Notes: generated by a model not told the origin, from the sequence alone. Counted from the first letter of the stretch, positions 53,501 to 62,340 are shown. The stretch: DNA of 64,000 nucleotides from Mucilaginibacter terrenus (GCF_003432065.1 NZ_QWDE01000001.1:1-64000), one strand, 5' to 3'. Numbers and translations are program-made.

Positions 53501-53720
53501 AATGAGTATAGCAACCGGCCCGTCTGCACAGGGTAACCACTCTATTAGTATAGGTGCTGCGGGTGGCATGGTGTCCGGAGTACTGTTGGGCTTGTTCATC
53601 ATCCCGGTTCTGTTTGTAATATTTCAGCACCTGCAGGAAAAGATCAGCGGCGTACCGTTTGACAGGCACCGCGACGAGCATGGCGTAAAACAACAGCAAT
53701 TAGAAGGAGAATTGGCATAA
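50526..53720 (+). CDS. RND efflux inner-membrane transporter (HAE1/AcrB type)
   Basis: The 1064-residue transporter has twelve membrane helices and two large periplasmic loops. It has the usual start MFKKFIERPVLSTVISILL, the proton-relay Asp pair in GIVVDDAIVVVEAV (about 407-408), and GLLAKNAILIVEFA in the second half. It exchanges protons for hydrophobic drugs, dyes, bile-salt-like molecules or solvents. The 160-base gap to the adaptor gene has no terminator, so one transcript is likely. Confidence 0.96.
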   Translation: MFKKFIERPVLSTVISILLVIVGILGLTKLPLERFPNIAPPAVLVTAVYPGANAETILRSVTPSLEEAINGVENMTYMTSTASNDGSLAITVYFKQGTNPDQAAVNVQNRVSQATSQLPAEVVQYGITTTKQQNSFIGALAIYTDDPKKYDATFVANYAQINIVPEIKRIPGVGSAQVFGGVKDYSMRVWLSPAQMAAYKITPAEVMAAIQDKNLEAAPGRFGERSDQSFEYIIKYKGKLTKPEEYQNIAIRANADGSVLHLKDVARVELGAYSYNSYSNLNGHDGVIIGIIQLSGSNANEIQIQIDKLMEKASKSFPAGIKYNQFYRTKTDLDESINQVEHTLVEAFILVFIVVFIFLQDFRSTLIPAIAVPVAIVGTFFFMNLFGFSVNLLTLFALVLAIGIVVDDAIVVVEAVHAKMEHDPSLSPKTATTEAMHEITGAIISITLVMAAVFLPVSFMTGSTGIFYRQFALTMAIAIIISAVNALTLSPALAALFLKNKHTADGHDAPKKGFADKFYAGFNGSFNYMTNKYVDGIKLLIRNKWVSMAGLALVIVATVFMVNKTKTGFIPTEDQGFVAIAVSTPSGTSLSGTNKIFKQAEDQLKTLPSARFVTALSGFNFLTQSSSPSAGVIFLLLKPTDERGDVKNIDEIQNIVRGKLGAVPGGTFFVFSFPTVPGFSNVEALDVVLQDKTNGKLDKFSGITNNFIAKLMQKPAVAYAFTSYKADYPQLELQIDDEKASQLGVNVKDILSTMQAYFGTAQASDFNRFGKYYRVVVQADVADRTDPTTIDRVFVKNNAGESVPINTLVKLTRVYGSETASRYNLFNSIEVNAIPKPGYSSGDAIKAIEETAKEQLPDGFTYEFSGQTREEISSGGQSAVVFMLCLIFVYFLLSAQYESYILPLAVILSIPTGIFGVFAVLGLTGIENNIYVQVALIMLIGLLAKNAILIVEFAVQKRRSGLSLVNAAIEAARLRLRPIIMTSLAFVFGLFPMSIATGPSAQGNHSISIGAAGGMVSGVLLGLFIIPVLFVIFQHLQEKISGVPFDRHRDEHGVKQQQLEGELA

Positions 53721-53726
53721 CACTTA

Positions 53727-53762
53727 GAATTCAACCTCTACTTTTCAGTAGGGGTTGAATTC
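53727..53762 (+). promoter_or_regulatory. Long hairpin between pump and channel genes
   Basis: A 15-bp stem with one G-T pair (arms 53727-53741 and 53748-53762) and loop TTTTCA lies 6 bases after the transporter stop. No T-run follows. It may lower expression or stabilise the upstream mRNA, giving less channel than pump. Confidence 0.5.
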
Positions 53763-53851
53763 AGAGATTCATATAATCAAAAACATACTCATTCCAGCTA
53801 CAGTCCAGGTCTTGAAAGCAGACTTAGCCAGATGAGAAAAAGTATAAAACA

Positions 53852-55267
53852 ATGAAAACGTTAATAAACAGGCTGGCAATAATACTGGTGGTACTTACCG
53901 GCTGTTCGGTATCGAAAGATGTCAATACACCTAAACCAGAGTTGCCTGCTTCCTTCAGGAATGCTGCGGCTACCACCACAGCCGACACCACCAGCATTGC
54001 AGATATAGAATGGAAGAATTTCTTTGCTGATGCTACCCTGCAAAAGCTGATTGACAGCGCTATCACCAGGAACTACGACATGCAGATCGCTGTCAAGAAC
54101 ATTGAATCTGCGCAACTGCTATTTAAACAGGTAAAGTGGAATTATCTGCCATCAGTAGGTCTTAATGTTACCGCATCAACAAACCGCCCTAGTGATAACA
54201 GCCTCAATGGCCTTAGCCTAAACCAGTTTGTAGGCACAAAGCACATTGAGGACTACAATGCTAACCTTGCTCTTTCATGGGAAGCTGACATTTGGGGTAA
54301 GATAAAAAACCGCCAGCGTGCAGCTTTAGCAACCTATCTGCAAACTGCCGAAGCTAAAAAGGCAATACAAACAAATATTGTTGCCAGCGTATCACAGGGT
54401 TATTACAACCTGCTGATGCTGGACGAGCAGCTAAACATTGCACAAAGGAATGTCACCTTAAATGATAGCACACTGCGCATCATCCGCCTGCAGTTTGATG
54501 CCGGGCAGGTAACTTCACTGGCTGTACAACAAGCCGAAGCACAACGCCAGGCAGCACAGCAACTGGTGCCGCAGTTTGAGCAGAACATAGCTATACAGGA
54601 GAATGCTATACGCATACTCACTGGCGCTTTGCCTGACAAGGTAGAACGCACTGCAAGGCTTAACGATCAACAGGTTCCGGATAACATTTCTGCAGGTTTG
54701 CCATCAGCTATTGTAAGCCGCAGGCCGGATGTAAAGAGTTCTGAACTGGCACTTACCATTGCCAACGCGCAGGTAGGCATTACTAAAGCGCAAATGTACC
54801 CTGCACTTACCATTACCGCGCAGGGTGGTGTAAACTCTTTCCGGGCAAGTAACTGGTTCAATGTGCCGGCATCTTTGTTCGGTACTGTGGTGGGCGGTGT
54901 TGCCCAGCCGCTGTTTGCACGCAAGCAGCTTCGCACCCAGTACGAGGTTGCCAAGGTTGAGCGTGAGAGAACAGTGCTGCAGTTCCGCCAGTCGGTATTG
55001 AACGCAGTAGGTGAGGTGAGCGATGCGCTTGTGCGTATAGAAAAGTTAAAACAGCAGCAGGCGATTGCGGCTAATCGTGTAAAAACACTACAGCAGGCAA
55101 TTATCAACGCAAACCTATTGTTCAGGAATGGTATGGCTAATTACCTGGAAGTAATAACCGCGCAAGGCAACGTGCTGCAAAGCGAACTGGAACTTGCATC
55201 GGTGAAAAGAGAACAGTTGAGTGCTGTGTCTGAACTTTATCGCTCCCTCGGGGGCGGTTGGAAATAA
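53852..55267 (+). CDS. Outer-membrane efflux channel lipoprotein (TolC/NodT type)
   Basis: The 471-residue protein has a lipobox (LTGC) and the two internally repeated helical/beta segments of outer-membrane factors: FADATLQKLIDSAITRNYDMQIAVKNIESAQ, then VSRRPDVKSSELALTIANAQVGITKAQMYPAL. It forms the trimeric tunnel of the RND pump. Third gene of the operon; followed by a strong terminator. Confidence 0.94.
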   Translation: MKTLINRLAIILVVLTGCSVSKDVNTPKPELPASFRNAAATTTADTTSIADIEWKNFFADATLQKLIDSAITRNYDMQIAVKNIESAQLLFKQVKWNYLPSVGLNVTASTNRPSDNSLNGLSLNQFVGTKHIEDYNANLALSWEADIWGKIKNRQRAALATYLQTAEAKKAIQTNIVASVSQGYYNLLMLDEQLNIAQRNVTLNDSTLRIIRLQFDAGQVTSLAVQQAEAQRQAAQQLVPQFEQNIAIQENAIRILTGALPDKVERTARLNDQQVPDNISAGLPSAIVSRRPDVKSSELALTIANAQVGITKAQMYPALTITAQGGVNSFRASNWFNVPASLFGTVVGGVAQPLFARKQLRTQYEVAKVERERTVLQFRQSVLNAVGEVSDALVRIEKLKQQQAIAANRVKTLQQAIINANLLFRNGMANYLEVITAQGNVLQSELELASVKREQLSAVSELYRSLGGGWK

Positions 55268-55291
55268 TGATGGATGAGCATTAGTTCAGAT

Positions 55292-55323
55292 AAAACGCCC
55301 CGCGGTTTTCGCGGGGCGTTTTT
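55292..55323. terminator. Terminator of efflux operon
   Basis: A perfect 13-bp G+C-rich stem (AAAACGCCCCGCG / CGCGGGGCGTTTT), 5-base loop GTTTT and T-run. T-runs on both strands let it also serve the convergent lipoprotein gene. Confidence 0.92.
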
Positions 55324-55385
55324 AGTTTAATGCCTCTAGATATGATCTCAGCCTTTAAAGGGGCAATGTATACTCTATCGCTGTA

Positions 55386-56165
55386 CTACACTATCTGGCC
55401 TGTTTGTATGTCTACAGTGTAAACAGTTCCGTTAATAGTGATCTTCACCTTGTGATTACCTAAAAACACAATACTGCCTTTGTAGTTCCATTTACCTTGA
55501 GGGGTATCGCCGGTAGTTTCAAATGTTGCGGTGCCGCTTTCGACATCACCGTCTTTTGTTGGGTCTATAATTAACGAAACAAGCTTGTAATTAAACAAAG
55601 TCGTTAATTTTTGCTTTGATCCTGTTTTATACTGAAGACTAGCTTTGGTATTCAGCACCCCGCTGAATGTTAGTTTCGCATCCGGGTTTTGAGGATTTAC
55701 ACTGCTCATATTGATGTTTTGCAGTAGGTTGTACTTTGCTTCCATGCTTGGGGTGGTCATGGCTACCAGCAGGCTGTCGTAAGCGCTTAACCCACTTGGC
55801 TGATCATTGGTGCAAATAGTACTGTATTTAAAGCGGCCTCCAACGGTCATCTTAAGAGTATCCACACTTAAATCAAAACTCATTGTCGTATCCACCTGCA
55901 TGCCGCACTCTGGGTTTACAGAATTGATTCTTATTTTAGGACGGTTGGGTGGAGTGGCATTTATTTGCGGACTTAAACCATCGTTTAAGCTAAAGCCGCC
56001 AAGGCCACCATAAAGGCTTTGCGCCAGGTTCAATGCAATTTGCTGGCTTACTTCTTTGGAAGATACACTGCTGGTGCCATAATCTACCGGGTCCTTTGTA
56101 CAAGAAGTATAAAGAAATACAATGGCAACAACGGCAAGAATACAAGAGAGTAATTTTCTTTTCAT
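55386..56165 (-). CDS. Lipoprotein, unknown function
   Basis: A 259-residue lipoprotein (lipobox LYTSC, Cys22). The mature protein is mostly beta-strands with TFSGVLNTKASLQYKTG and GKWNYKGSIVFLGNHKVKITINGTVY, and has two extra cysteines (NPECGM and STICTN) that could form a disulfide. I do not recognise a family. It appears to be transcribed alone and converges with the efflux operon. Confidence 0.65.
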   Translation of the reverse strand: MKRKLLSCILAVVAIVFLYTSCTKDPVDYGTSSVSSKEVSQQIALNLAQSLYGGLGGFSLNDGLSPQINATPPNRPKIRINSVNPECGMQVDTTMSFDLSVDTLKMTVGGRFKYSTICTNDQPSGLSAYDSLLVAMTTPSMEAKYNLLQNINMSSVNPQNPDAKLTFSGVLNTKASLQYKTGSKQKLTTLFNYKLVSLIIDPTKDGDVESGTATFETTGDTPQGKWNYKGSIVFLGNHKVKITINGTVYTVDIQTGQIV

Positions 56166-56287
56166 GTGATAAAGATTCGGTGTTTATTTTTCACTTGTAA
56201 AATTAAGTAAAAAGTGCAAAATTTTCAAAGTATTGATAATCAGTTTAGAAGATATTATAAAAGATTAGTTCACATTTTCTTTACGTA

Positions 56288-56320
56288 AAAAGCCCTGCTT
56301 GCACAACAAACAGGGCTTTT
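56288..56320 (-). terminator. Terminator of monooxygenase/DUF417 unit
   Basis: Arms AAAAGCCCTG and CAGGGCTTTT around a 13-base loop; on the minus strand it ends in T4ACG. It lies 20 bases after the monooxygenase stop. Confidence 0.75.
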
Positions 56321-56339
56321 CAAAAAACTTGTTACTAAG

Positions 56340-56633
56340 TTACTTACTTGCCAGTATCTCAACATGTTCTATCAAGGGTTCCAGCGCCAGCAGTTCTGGA
56401 GCTTTGGCCATTAAGGCCGCGGCAATTTTACCTGCCAGATGGGCCTGCCGGCCTTCGTCGCCCGGGAAGGTATCAAATATGCCAAATACACTTTCACTAA
56501 CGCGATAAGCATACCAGTTAATGGTTTCGGGTTCATCTTCGGCAAGAGGCTGGGCACTTTTTAAAAATTGCGCCAAATCGTACTCGTGACCGGGCTTGGC
56601 CACGAGCTTTACTAGTAATCCGGTTTTTATCAT
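56340..56633 (-). CDS. Antibiotic biosynthesis monooxygenase-type (ABM) protein
   Basis: The 97-residue dimeric alpha/beta-barrel protein begins at the Met at 56633 (MIKTGLLVKLVAKPGHE); an 8-codon extension seems untranslated. It has ABM motifs TINWYAYRVSESVFGIFDTF and HLAGKIAAALMAKAPELLA. Such proteins oxidise quinols or small electrophiles without cofactor. It follows the DUF417 gene by 30 bases; this pairing is common and is tied to reactive-chlorine or quinone defence in the best studied case (Rcl in E. coli). Confidence 0.85.
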   Translation of the reverse strand: MIKTGLLVKLVAKPGHEYDLAQFLKSAQPLAEDEPETINWYAYRVSESVFGIFDTFPGDEGRQAHLAGKIAAALMAKAPELLALEPLIEHVEILASK

Positions 56634-56663
56634 AATGGATGTAGGGCTTTGATTCAATTACGT

Positions 56664-57107
56664 TTAAGCAATAGTAATGGTTTTGCTATGAGCAGAATGT
56701 TTCCCCAGGACCATTAGTCCCATGGCGAGGTAACCAAGATCCTTCAAGATGAAAAACTCGGTTGTTGGTACGCCTTCAACTATCTTCCACACACCGGGAG
56801 TGGTAAATAAAAAGCTAAGAGTTGTCGCGAAGATTACTATCGTAAGGTATCCTGCAATGCTGCCCAGCTTATCATTCCAAAATGACGCAATGAGCAAAGC
56901 ACCGGTAACTATTTCAAAAACCCCAATGAAGTTAGATACTGCCTGTACGGTTGCCACCTTATACATCCAGCTCATCAGAAAACTGTGTTCAACTAAAGGC
57001 ATTATAGCGTTTGCCTCCGTAACGGTAAATTTAAAAATGCCAATCCACAGCAGGATGAGTGAGGTTGATACTACACCCAGCGTGTAGCCTGTTTTTGTAA
57101 GTTTCAT
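56664..57107 (-). CDS. DUF417 (RclC/YkgB-like) membrane protein
   Basis: The 147-residue protein has four membrane helices and the family landmarks ILLWIGIFKFTVTEANAIMPLVEHS and FIGVFEIVTGALLIASF. RclC-like proteins work in reactive-chlorine stress in E. coli, with unknown mechanism; the full rcl operon is not present here. First gene of a two-gene unit with the ABM protein. Confidence 0.88.
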   Translation of the reverse strand: MKLTKTGYTLGVVSTSLILLWIGIFKFTVTEANAIMPLVEHSFLMSWMYKVATVQAVSNFIGVFEIVTGALLIASFWNDKLGSIAGYLTIVIFATTLSFLFTTPGVWKIVEGVPTTEFFILKDLGYLAMGLMVLGKHSAHSKTITIA

Positions 57108-57193
57108 TGTTGTGATGTTTTACCGCTTAGTACAGCAAGTGGCAAATACCTTACAATTAATTTAACTCACTGATTAATGTCTTGTAACAAACG

Positions 57194-57225
57194 CAAAATC
57201 GCCCCGGCTAAACAGCCGGGGCGAT
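57194..57225 (-). terminator. Terminator of TonB-dependent receptor gene
   Basis: A perfect 12-bp stem (ATCGCCCCGGCT / AGCCGGGGCGAT) with loop AAAC; on the minus strand it continues TTTTGCGTTTG. It lies 58 bases after the receptor stop. Confidence 0.8.
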
Positions 57226-57282
57226 CGCTAAAATTGGAATCGGAATATTTTGAACTCTGCTTATTATTAACTGTAATCCGGT

Positions 57283-59607
57283 TTAAAACCTGGTAGATAA
57301 TGTAGCACCATATACCCTTGGGTTACCCAGGTGCGCCGCACCGAAATCGTAAGCATAATCAATATAGTGTTTGTTGCTTAAGTTGCTTCCCCAAACAAAC
57401 AGGTCAAAACGCTTTGTACTTACGCCAAAACGTGCATTGAAAGTGCTATAGCCATCCTGTTTTATCTGATTAGCCAAATCAAAGTACTGATCGCCCAGGT
57501 AGCGCCATTCACCGCGCAGGATGAGTTTTGTTTGCTTGTTATCCAATGGATAAGCATATTGCGCTGCCAGCATGCTCGTAATATCAGGCGTGTAAACCTG
57601 GTGGTTGCCATTCAGGTTCACTACCGCACCATTACTAGGTACCTGCAGGTTGGTATAACGGGCGTGAGTGTAGCCGAAGTTATAGGAAAGATCCAAGCCC
57701 TTTAATACGGTTGCGGCTACTTCAGCTTCGGCACCTTTGCTATGCAGTTTACCTGCATTTCGGGTAACGGTAAGGCCTTGAGGAAGTATCAGTGTAGGCA
57801 CCTGCGCATTGTTGATGCCAATATAGAACAAAGATACATTAACCCTCAATTTGTTGTTCAGCAATGAATTCTTAGAACCTACTTCAAAGTTGTTACTGTA
57901 CTCGGGTTTGAAGGCATACAATGGTGGCTGTGTAGGATCTGCCCCTAACTGACTCAAGCCACCTGCGCGGAAACCCCTGCTGTAAGTTGCATACAGATTA
58001 TTGGCTTCAGATGCATGATAAGCCAGGCTTACCTTTGGCGAAAACGCGTTAAAGTGAGCCGTTGCCGAGCTGTCGTTCTGCGATACGATTGGATCTGAAC
58101 CACCTGGTATATATAGGCCTGCAACACGGCCTTTTTTGTGCTCGAAATCATAACGGATGCCGGCAGTAACGTCCCATTTTGGATCAATAACAAAGGTAGC
58201 CTGCGCGTAAGCAGCCCAACCATAATTGCGTTCAATATTGGTATTAACAGCTGCATCCCCGCCAAAACCAGTCGCCGACTTAGTTGGCGCATATCGGTAA
58301 AAACCATATAGCCCTGTGGTCCATCTAATTTTCGAGGCGGATGCAGGCGAGGTAAACCTGAACTCCTGCGTGCCAACTTCTACCTTATTAAATTGGGGGC
58401 CGTAATTGTTGTTGATAGTGACTGCATCAACAGGAGAGAAGTCGCCGTCAATTGGAACGGTATAATAACGGTAGTTTTTCTGGTAAGCGCTGCTTGATGT
58501 AAAGATAAACCCTTTTCCGGCGTAGTTTGCAGTTAATGATGCATTCAGGATGTTGTCAACCATTTTAGTGGTTGCGTTCTGGCTCACCTGGAACGGCGTG
58601 GCTAAGGCATCGGCAGGAGACGGGGCGAGTGCAAATGGTCCATTGTTACGGTTAGCGTAATTTTTCACGTTAAGCGTTAATGAGAAGTTTTGCGTGGCCA
58701 GGTACTTCAGGTAATAATTACCCATAAAAGTGTGCTGCTTGTCCAGTTTGGTATTGTTGTACAGGTTATTGTAAAAGCCGTCAAAGCCGGTATACAGGCC
58801 TGCTACACCCAGGTACAGTTTATCTTTTACAAGTGGCGTACGCATACCCAGGCTAATGCGCTTTTGATCGTAGCTACCGTAGTTAAGCTCGGCAAAGCCG
58901 GTAGTTTCGTTAGTTGGCTGTTTAGTAATAACATTGATAACGCCGCCCATTGCATTACGGCCGTAGAGCGTTCCCTGCGGACCGCGTAAGACCTCCACAC
59001 GTTCTACATCAAACAGCTGCGGAATGTAGGTATCCAGGCTAAACTGGTTAACCCCGTCAATATAAGTAGCCACGGCGGGATCATAGGAGGTTGTAGCTAC
59101 ACCCCTGATGCTGGTAACGTTGCGGTTATCGCCGGGATTTGAAGAGTACAAGTTTGGCACTATAGCTGTTATGTCCTTCAAATTCCAAACACGATAATCC
59201 TGAACCTGCTTGGCGGATAAGGTAGATATGCTAAACGGCACCTGCTGAGCCGATTCTTCGCTTTTTTGCGCGGTGACTACCACTTCATCCAGGCGGTTGC
59301 TAGCTTCAGAAAGTTGTATGCTAGTAAATTGCCTTCCATCAGCGATGGTTATAGTTTGGTTCACAGCCGCAAAGGCTATACTGCTTACATGCAAAGTATA
59401 GGTACCTGCAGGTACCTTGTTAAAACGGAATGCGCCTTTAGCATCAGTAACGGTGCTGTAGTTGGTATTCAGCAGGTTTACGTTTGCTCCATGGATGGGG
59501 GCTGCGTGGGTGTCGGTTACAAGGCCCGAAAAGTTTACGCGGGATTGAGCGAAGGCCTGGCCAATTGAAGCCAGGAGAGCAAACAGTACTACTATCTTTT
59601 TCATCAT
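57283..59607 (-). CDS. TonB-dependent outer-membrane receptor
   Basis: The 774-residue receptor has a signal peptide (ends AFAQ), a carboxypeptidase-regulatory-like domain (about 22-105), a plug domain (about 115-240) with RVEVLRGPQGTLYGRNAMGGVINV, and a barrel of 22 strands ending RVYGATLSTRF with terminal Phe. It resembles the siderophore/vitamin type rather than SusC; no SusD partner is present. Ligand unknown. Its start is 57 bases downstream of the ThuA-fusion gene, with a terminator between. Two Met codons open the frame; the second also fits. Confidence 0.92.
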   Translation of the reverse strand: MMKKIVVLFALLASIGQAFAQSRVNFSGLVTDTHAAPIHGANVNLLNTNYSTVTDAKGAFRFNKVPAGTYTLHVSSIAFAAVNQTITIADGRQFTSIQLSEASNRLDEVVVTAQKSEESAQQVPFSISTLSAKQVQDYRVWNLKDITAIVPNLYSSNPGDNRNVTSIRGVATTSYDPAVATYIDGVNQFSLDTYIPQLFDVERVEVLRGPQGTLYGRNAMGGVINVITKQPTNETTGFAELNYGSYDQKRISLGMRTPLVKDKLYLGVAGLYTGFDGFYNNLYNNTKLDKQHTFMGNYYLKYLATQNFSLTLNVKNYANRNNGPFALAPSPADALATPFQVSQNATTKMVDNILNASLTANYAGKGFIFTSSSAYQKNYRYYTVPIDGDFSPVDAVTINNNYGPQFNKVEVGTQEFRFTSPASASKIRWTTGLYGFYRYAPTKSATGFGGDAAVNTNIERNYGWAAYAQATFVIDPKWDVTAGIRYDFEHKKGRVAGLYIPGGSDPIVSQNDSSATAHFNAFSPKVSLAYHASEANNLYATYSRGFRAGGLSQLGADPTQPPLYAFKPEYSNNFEVGSKNSLLNNKLRVNVSLFYIGINNAQVPTLILPQGLTVTRNAGKLHSKGAEAEVAATVLKGLDLSYNFGYTHARYTNLQVPSNGAVVNLNGNHQVYTPDITSMLAAQYAYPLDNKQTKLILRGEWRYLGDQYFDLANQIKQDGYSTFNARFGVSTKRFDLFVWGSNLSNKHYIDYAYDFGAAHLGNPRVYGATLSTRF

Positions 59608-59612
59608 TAAAA

Positions 59613-59646
59613 TAAAAAGCGGATATGATTTTTGATCATATCCGCT
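59613..59646 (-). terminator. Terminator/attenuator between ThuA fusion and TonB receptor
   Basis: On the minus strand a perfect 12-bp stem (AGCGGATATGAT / ATCATATCCGCT), loop CAAAA, then TTTTTATTTTA: a full intrinsic terminator. It fills most of the 57-base gap and ends only a few bases before the receptor start codon. Confidence 0.85.
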
Positions 59647-59664
59647 GCAAAGAAAAGGTTTAAC

Positions 59665-62340
59665 TTATTTAAGGGAATAAATCCAGTTCACTATCTTTTT
59701 GGTATCGGCAGGTTTAAGGTTAGGGTGCGCAGGCATATCCACATCGCCCCAAACACCGTGGCCGCCTGTTACTATCTTTTTCATCAGGTGTGCGGTAGAA
59801 GCAGCGTTGTTAGGATACTTCTTAGCAACATCTGTAAAGGCAGGGCCAACAGATTTTTCGTTTACCTTATGGCAGGCCGCGCAATCCAGCGACATAACCA
59901 GCGCCTTGCCGGCGGCATTAGCTTTTATAGCTGCTACCTTAGCTTTCATGTCCGGAGAATCCTGACCAGCTAGAATTGAGGCAGTTTTTGATTCGCTTGT
60001 AGCGCCTTCTTCGTCCTTAGCTACTACGGATACATTATAGTTACCTTTTTTGGTGAAAGTGTAAGTAAGCTTTGGTAAAGTGGTGGTTTTAGTTACTCCG
60101 TTACCAAGGTTCCAAACGTAGCTCATCTTGTTCTTTTCAGGATCGGTAGCCTTTACGGTAAGCACAGTTGTAAGCGGTACAGCACCGTAACCCTTGCTTG
60201 ATGTTACAGCAGCTACAACCGGCGCGCGGTTTCCGCTATTGTAATCTATGCGTAGTATACCGGCATCCTTGTTTTTGGCAAACCAGCCTGAGCCATACTC
60301 CAGTACATATATTTTACCATCCGGACCTGTCTCCATATCAATAGGATTATGGAATTTAGTGTTGGCCATAAATGGTTCCATTTTGTCCAGATCGCCGTTT
60401 GGCTGCAGGGTAAGCAGTTTAATGAAACCGCGTATCCAATCGTAGAAAACTACTTTTTTGTCAAAGTAGTCCGGCATGCGTGTCGCTTTCGGGAACATGT
60501 CTGTATAATATGCCGGGCCTGCCATTGCATTACGGCCACCTGAACCCACCTGAGGGAAATCAGGAGAAGCTGCATAAGGGTACCAGATAAATGCCGGCTG
60601 TGCTGGTGGCAGTTCTCTTAATCCAGTGTTGTTTTTTGAATCATTAATAGGGTGCATTGGGTCAAACGGCGCACCTGATTTGCCAGTCGCATAGTCATAT
60701 GGGCGATAAGGGTAGTTGTTTCCCACAAACAATGGCCAGCCGAAGAAACCTGCTTTACGGGCCTGGTTAAACTCGTCGTAACCGCGTGGACCGCGGGTCT
60801 CCAGGCTGTCGTTCTGCGCATCCGGGCCAACTTCACCCCAGTATAAGAAACCATTTTTCTGGTCTACAGATATACGGTAAGGGTTACGGTCACCCATTAC
60901 ATAAATCTCCGGGCGGGTTTTCTCAGTACCTGGTTTAAATAAGTTGCCTTCCGGGATGCTGTATGTTCCATCATCCTTTACTTTTATCCTCAGAATTTTA
61001 CCGCGCAGGTCGTTAGTGTTACCTGCAGAACGGCGTGCATCATGGTTAAGGAATTCAGGACGATCATCAAGTGGTGCAAAAGCGTGTGTGTTGTAAGCTT
61101 TTTTACCTGGCTCGTCAAAAGGTGTGCTGTTATCTCCGGCAGAAAGGAACAGGGTGCGGTCCGGGCCAAAGGCTATAGAACCACCTGTATGGCAGCAGAT
61201 CTCGCGTTGTGAGTAGAACTGCAGGATTACCTTCTCAGATTTATTATCGATAGTGTCGCCGGTCATGGTAAAGCGCGAAAGGCGGTTAACTGATGTGTCT
61301 GACGGGCTGTAGAAAACATAAACCCAATGGTTTTTAGCAAAGTCCGGGTCTGTTTTAAGGCCAAGTACACCTTCTTCGGCGTTAACACCTTTAGTATGCG
61401 TTTTCCAGTATACATCCAGAAAACCGGCTTGTTTCATCTTCTTAGTATCATGCTTGTACAGCATAATTTCGCCGCGGCGCTGGGCAACCAATATGTCCAG
61501 GTTTGGCAGTATTGACATCTCGGTCGGCTCGAACAGGGTGCCTTCGTTTAGTTGAGTTTTTACAAAGCGGTTCTCCTCCGGCACACGCACAGTAGTGGCT
61601 TTGCTGTAGTCCAGCTTTTTGTTGTCACCAATAGCGTATTGTATGCCACCCAGCAGGTGTTTCAAATAAACCGGATCGCTGTATGATTCGTTGGTGTGAC
61701 CCATTTCGGTGTAGAAAGAGCGGCCGTTCTCAAAATTCTGGTACCACGCCATCGGGTGATTATCGCCGTTAGCGCCACCTTTGTAGCTGCTCTCGTCAAT
61801 TTTAACCAGCACGTGTATTTTGTTGCTGATCATTTTATAGTTGTACCATTCGTCCTTACGGCGCCAAACATCAGGCATACCTTTGGTAGAAGGATGGTTC
61901 TTGTCTACGATCTTCAGGTTAGCTTCCTGCTGTTCCGGGTGGCTCAGGAAGTAAGCGCCAACAAGGCGACCATAGTACTTCCAGTCATACTCGGCATCTG
62001 CAGCGGCATGTACACCAACAAAGTTGCCGCCCGCTTGCATGTAGCGCTCCAGGTCGGCCTGCTGGTAGTTGTTCAGCATATAACCGGTAGTGTTCAGGAA
62101 AACCAGCGCGCTGTATTTACTCAGGTTGCTCTCGGTTATCTTGGCAGCGTCAGAAGTGGTATCTACCAGGAAGCCGTTTTCTGTACCCAGCTTCATAATA
62201 GCAGGCGCACCAACAGCAATAGACTCGTGGTGGTAGCCCGAAGTTTTGGTAAAAACAAGTATCCTCGGCTTAACAGGTATCTTGCTGAAGTTGAACAGCA
62301 CAACGCATAGCGCAAGCAGGAGGGTAATTTTCAATCTCAT
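59665..62340 (-). CDS. ThuA / PQQ-type sugar dehydrogenase / PKD / cytochrome c fusion
   Basis: An 891-residue secreted protein with four parts. Residues 25-240: a ThuA-like flavodoxin-fold domain (ILVFTKTSGYHHESI, GNFVGVHAAADAEYDW). About 250-690: a soluble sugar-dehydrogenase-type propeller (GVLGLKTDPDFAKNHWVYVFY, GKILRIKVKDDG, VMGDRNPYRI). About 695-785: a PKD domain (SYVWNLGNGVTKTTTLPKLTYTF, split). About 805-891: a c-type haem domain with CAACH and Met ligand in VDMPAHPNL. It would oxidise a sugar and deliver electrons to its own haem. The signal peptide covers residues 1-20. Confidence 0.85.
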   Translation of the reverse strand: MRLKITLLLALCVVLFNFSKIPVKPRILVFTKTSGYHHESIAVGAPAIMKLGTENGFLVDTTSDAAKITESNLSKYSALVFLNTTGYMLNNYQQADLERYMQAGGNFVGVHAAADAEYDWKYYGRLVGAYFLSHPEQQEANLKIVDKNHPSTKGMPDVWRRKDEWYNYKMISNKIHVLVKIDESSYKGGANGDNHPMAWYQNFENGRSFYTEMGHTNESYSDPVYLKHLLGGIQYAIGDNKKLDYSKATTVRVPEENRFVKTQLNEGTLFEPTEMSILPNLDILVAQRRGEIMLYKHDTKKMKQAGFLDVYWKTHTKGVNAEEGVLGLKTDPDFAKNHWVYVFYSPSDTSVNRLSRFTMTGDTIDNKSEKVILQFYSQREICCHTGGSIAFGPDRTLFLSAGDNSTPFDEPGKKAYNTHAFAPLDDRPEFLNHDARRSAGNTNDLRGKILRIKVKDDGTYSIPEGNLFKPGTEKTRPEIYVMGDRNPYRISVDQKNGFLYWGEVGPDAQNDSLETRGPRGYDEFNQARKAGFFGWPLFVGNNYPYRPYDYATGKSGAPFDPMHPINDSKNNTGLRELPPAQPAFIWYPYAASPDFPQVGSGGRNAMAGPAYYTDMFPKATRMPDYFDKKVVFYDWIRGFIKLLTLQPNGDLDKMEPFMANTKFHNPIDMETGPDGKIYVLEYGSGWFAKNKDAGILRIDYNSGNRAPVVAAVTSSKGYGAVPLTTVLTVKATDPEKNKMSYVWNLGNGVTKTTTLPKLTYTFTKKGNYNVSVVAKDEEGATSESKTASILAGQDSPDMKAKVAAIKANAAGKALVMSLDCAACHKVNEKSVGPAFTDVAKKYPNNAASTAHLMKKIVTGGHGVWGDVDMPAHPNLKPADTKKIVNWIYSLK

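Noticed and set aside
57283..59607. SusC of a polysaccharide utilisation locus
   Set aside because: No SusD partner nearby, and the protein is shorter than SusC and closer to siderophore/vitamin receptors.
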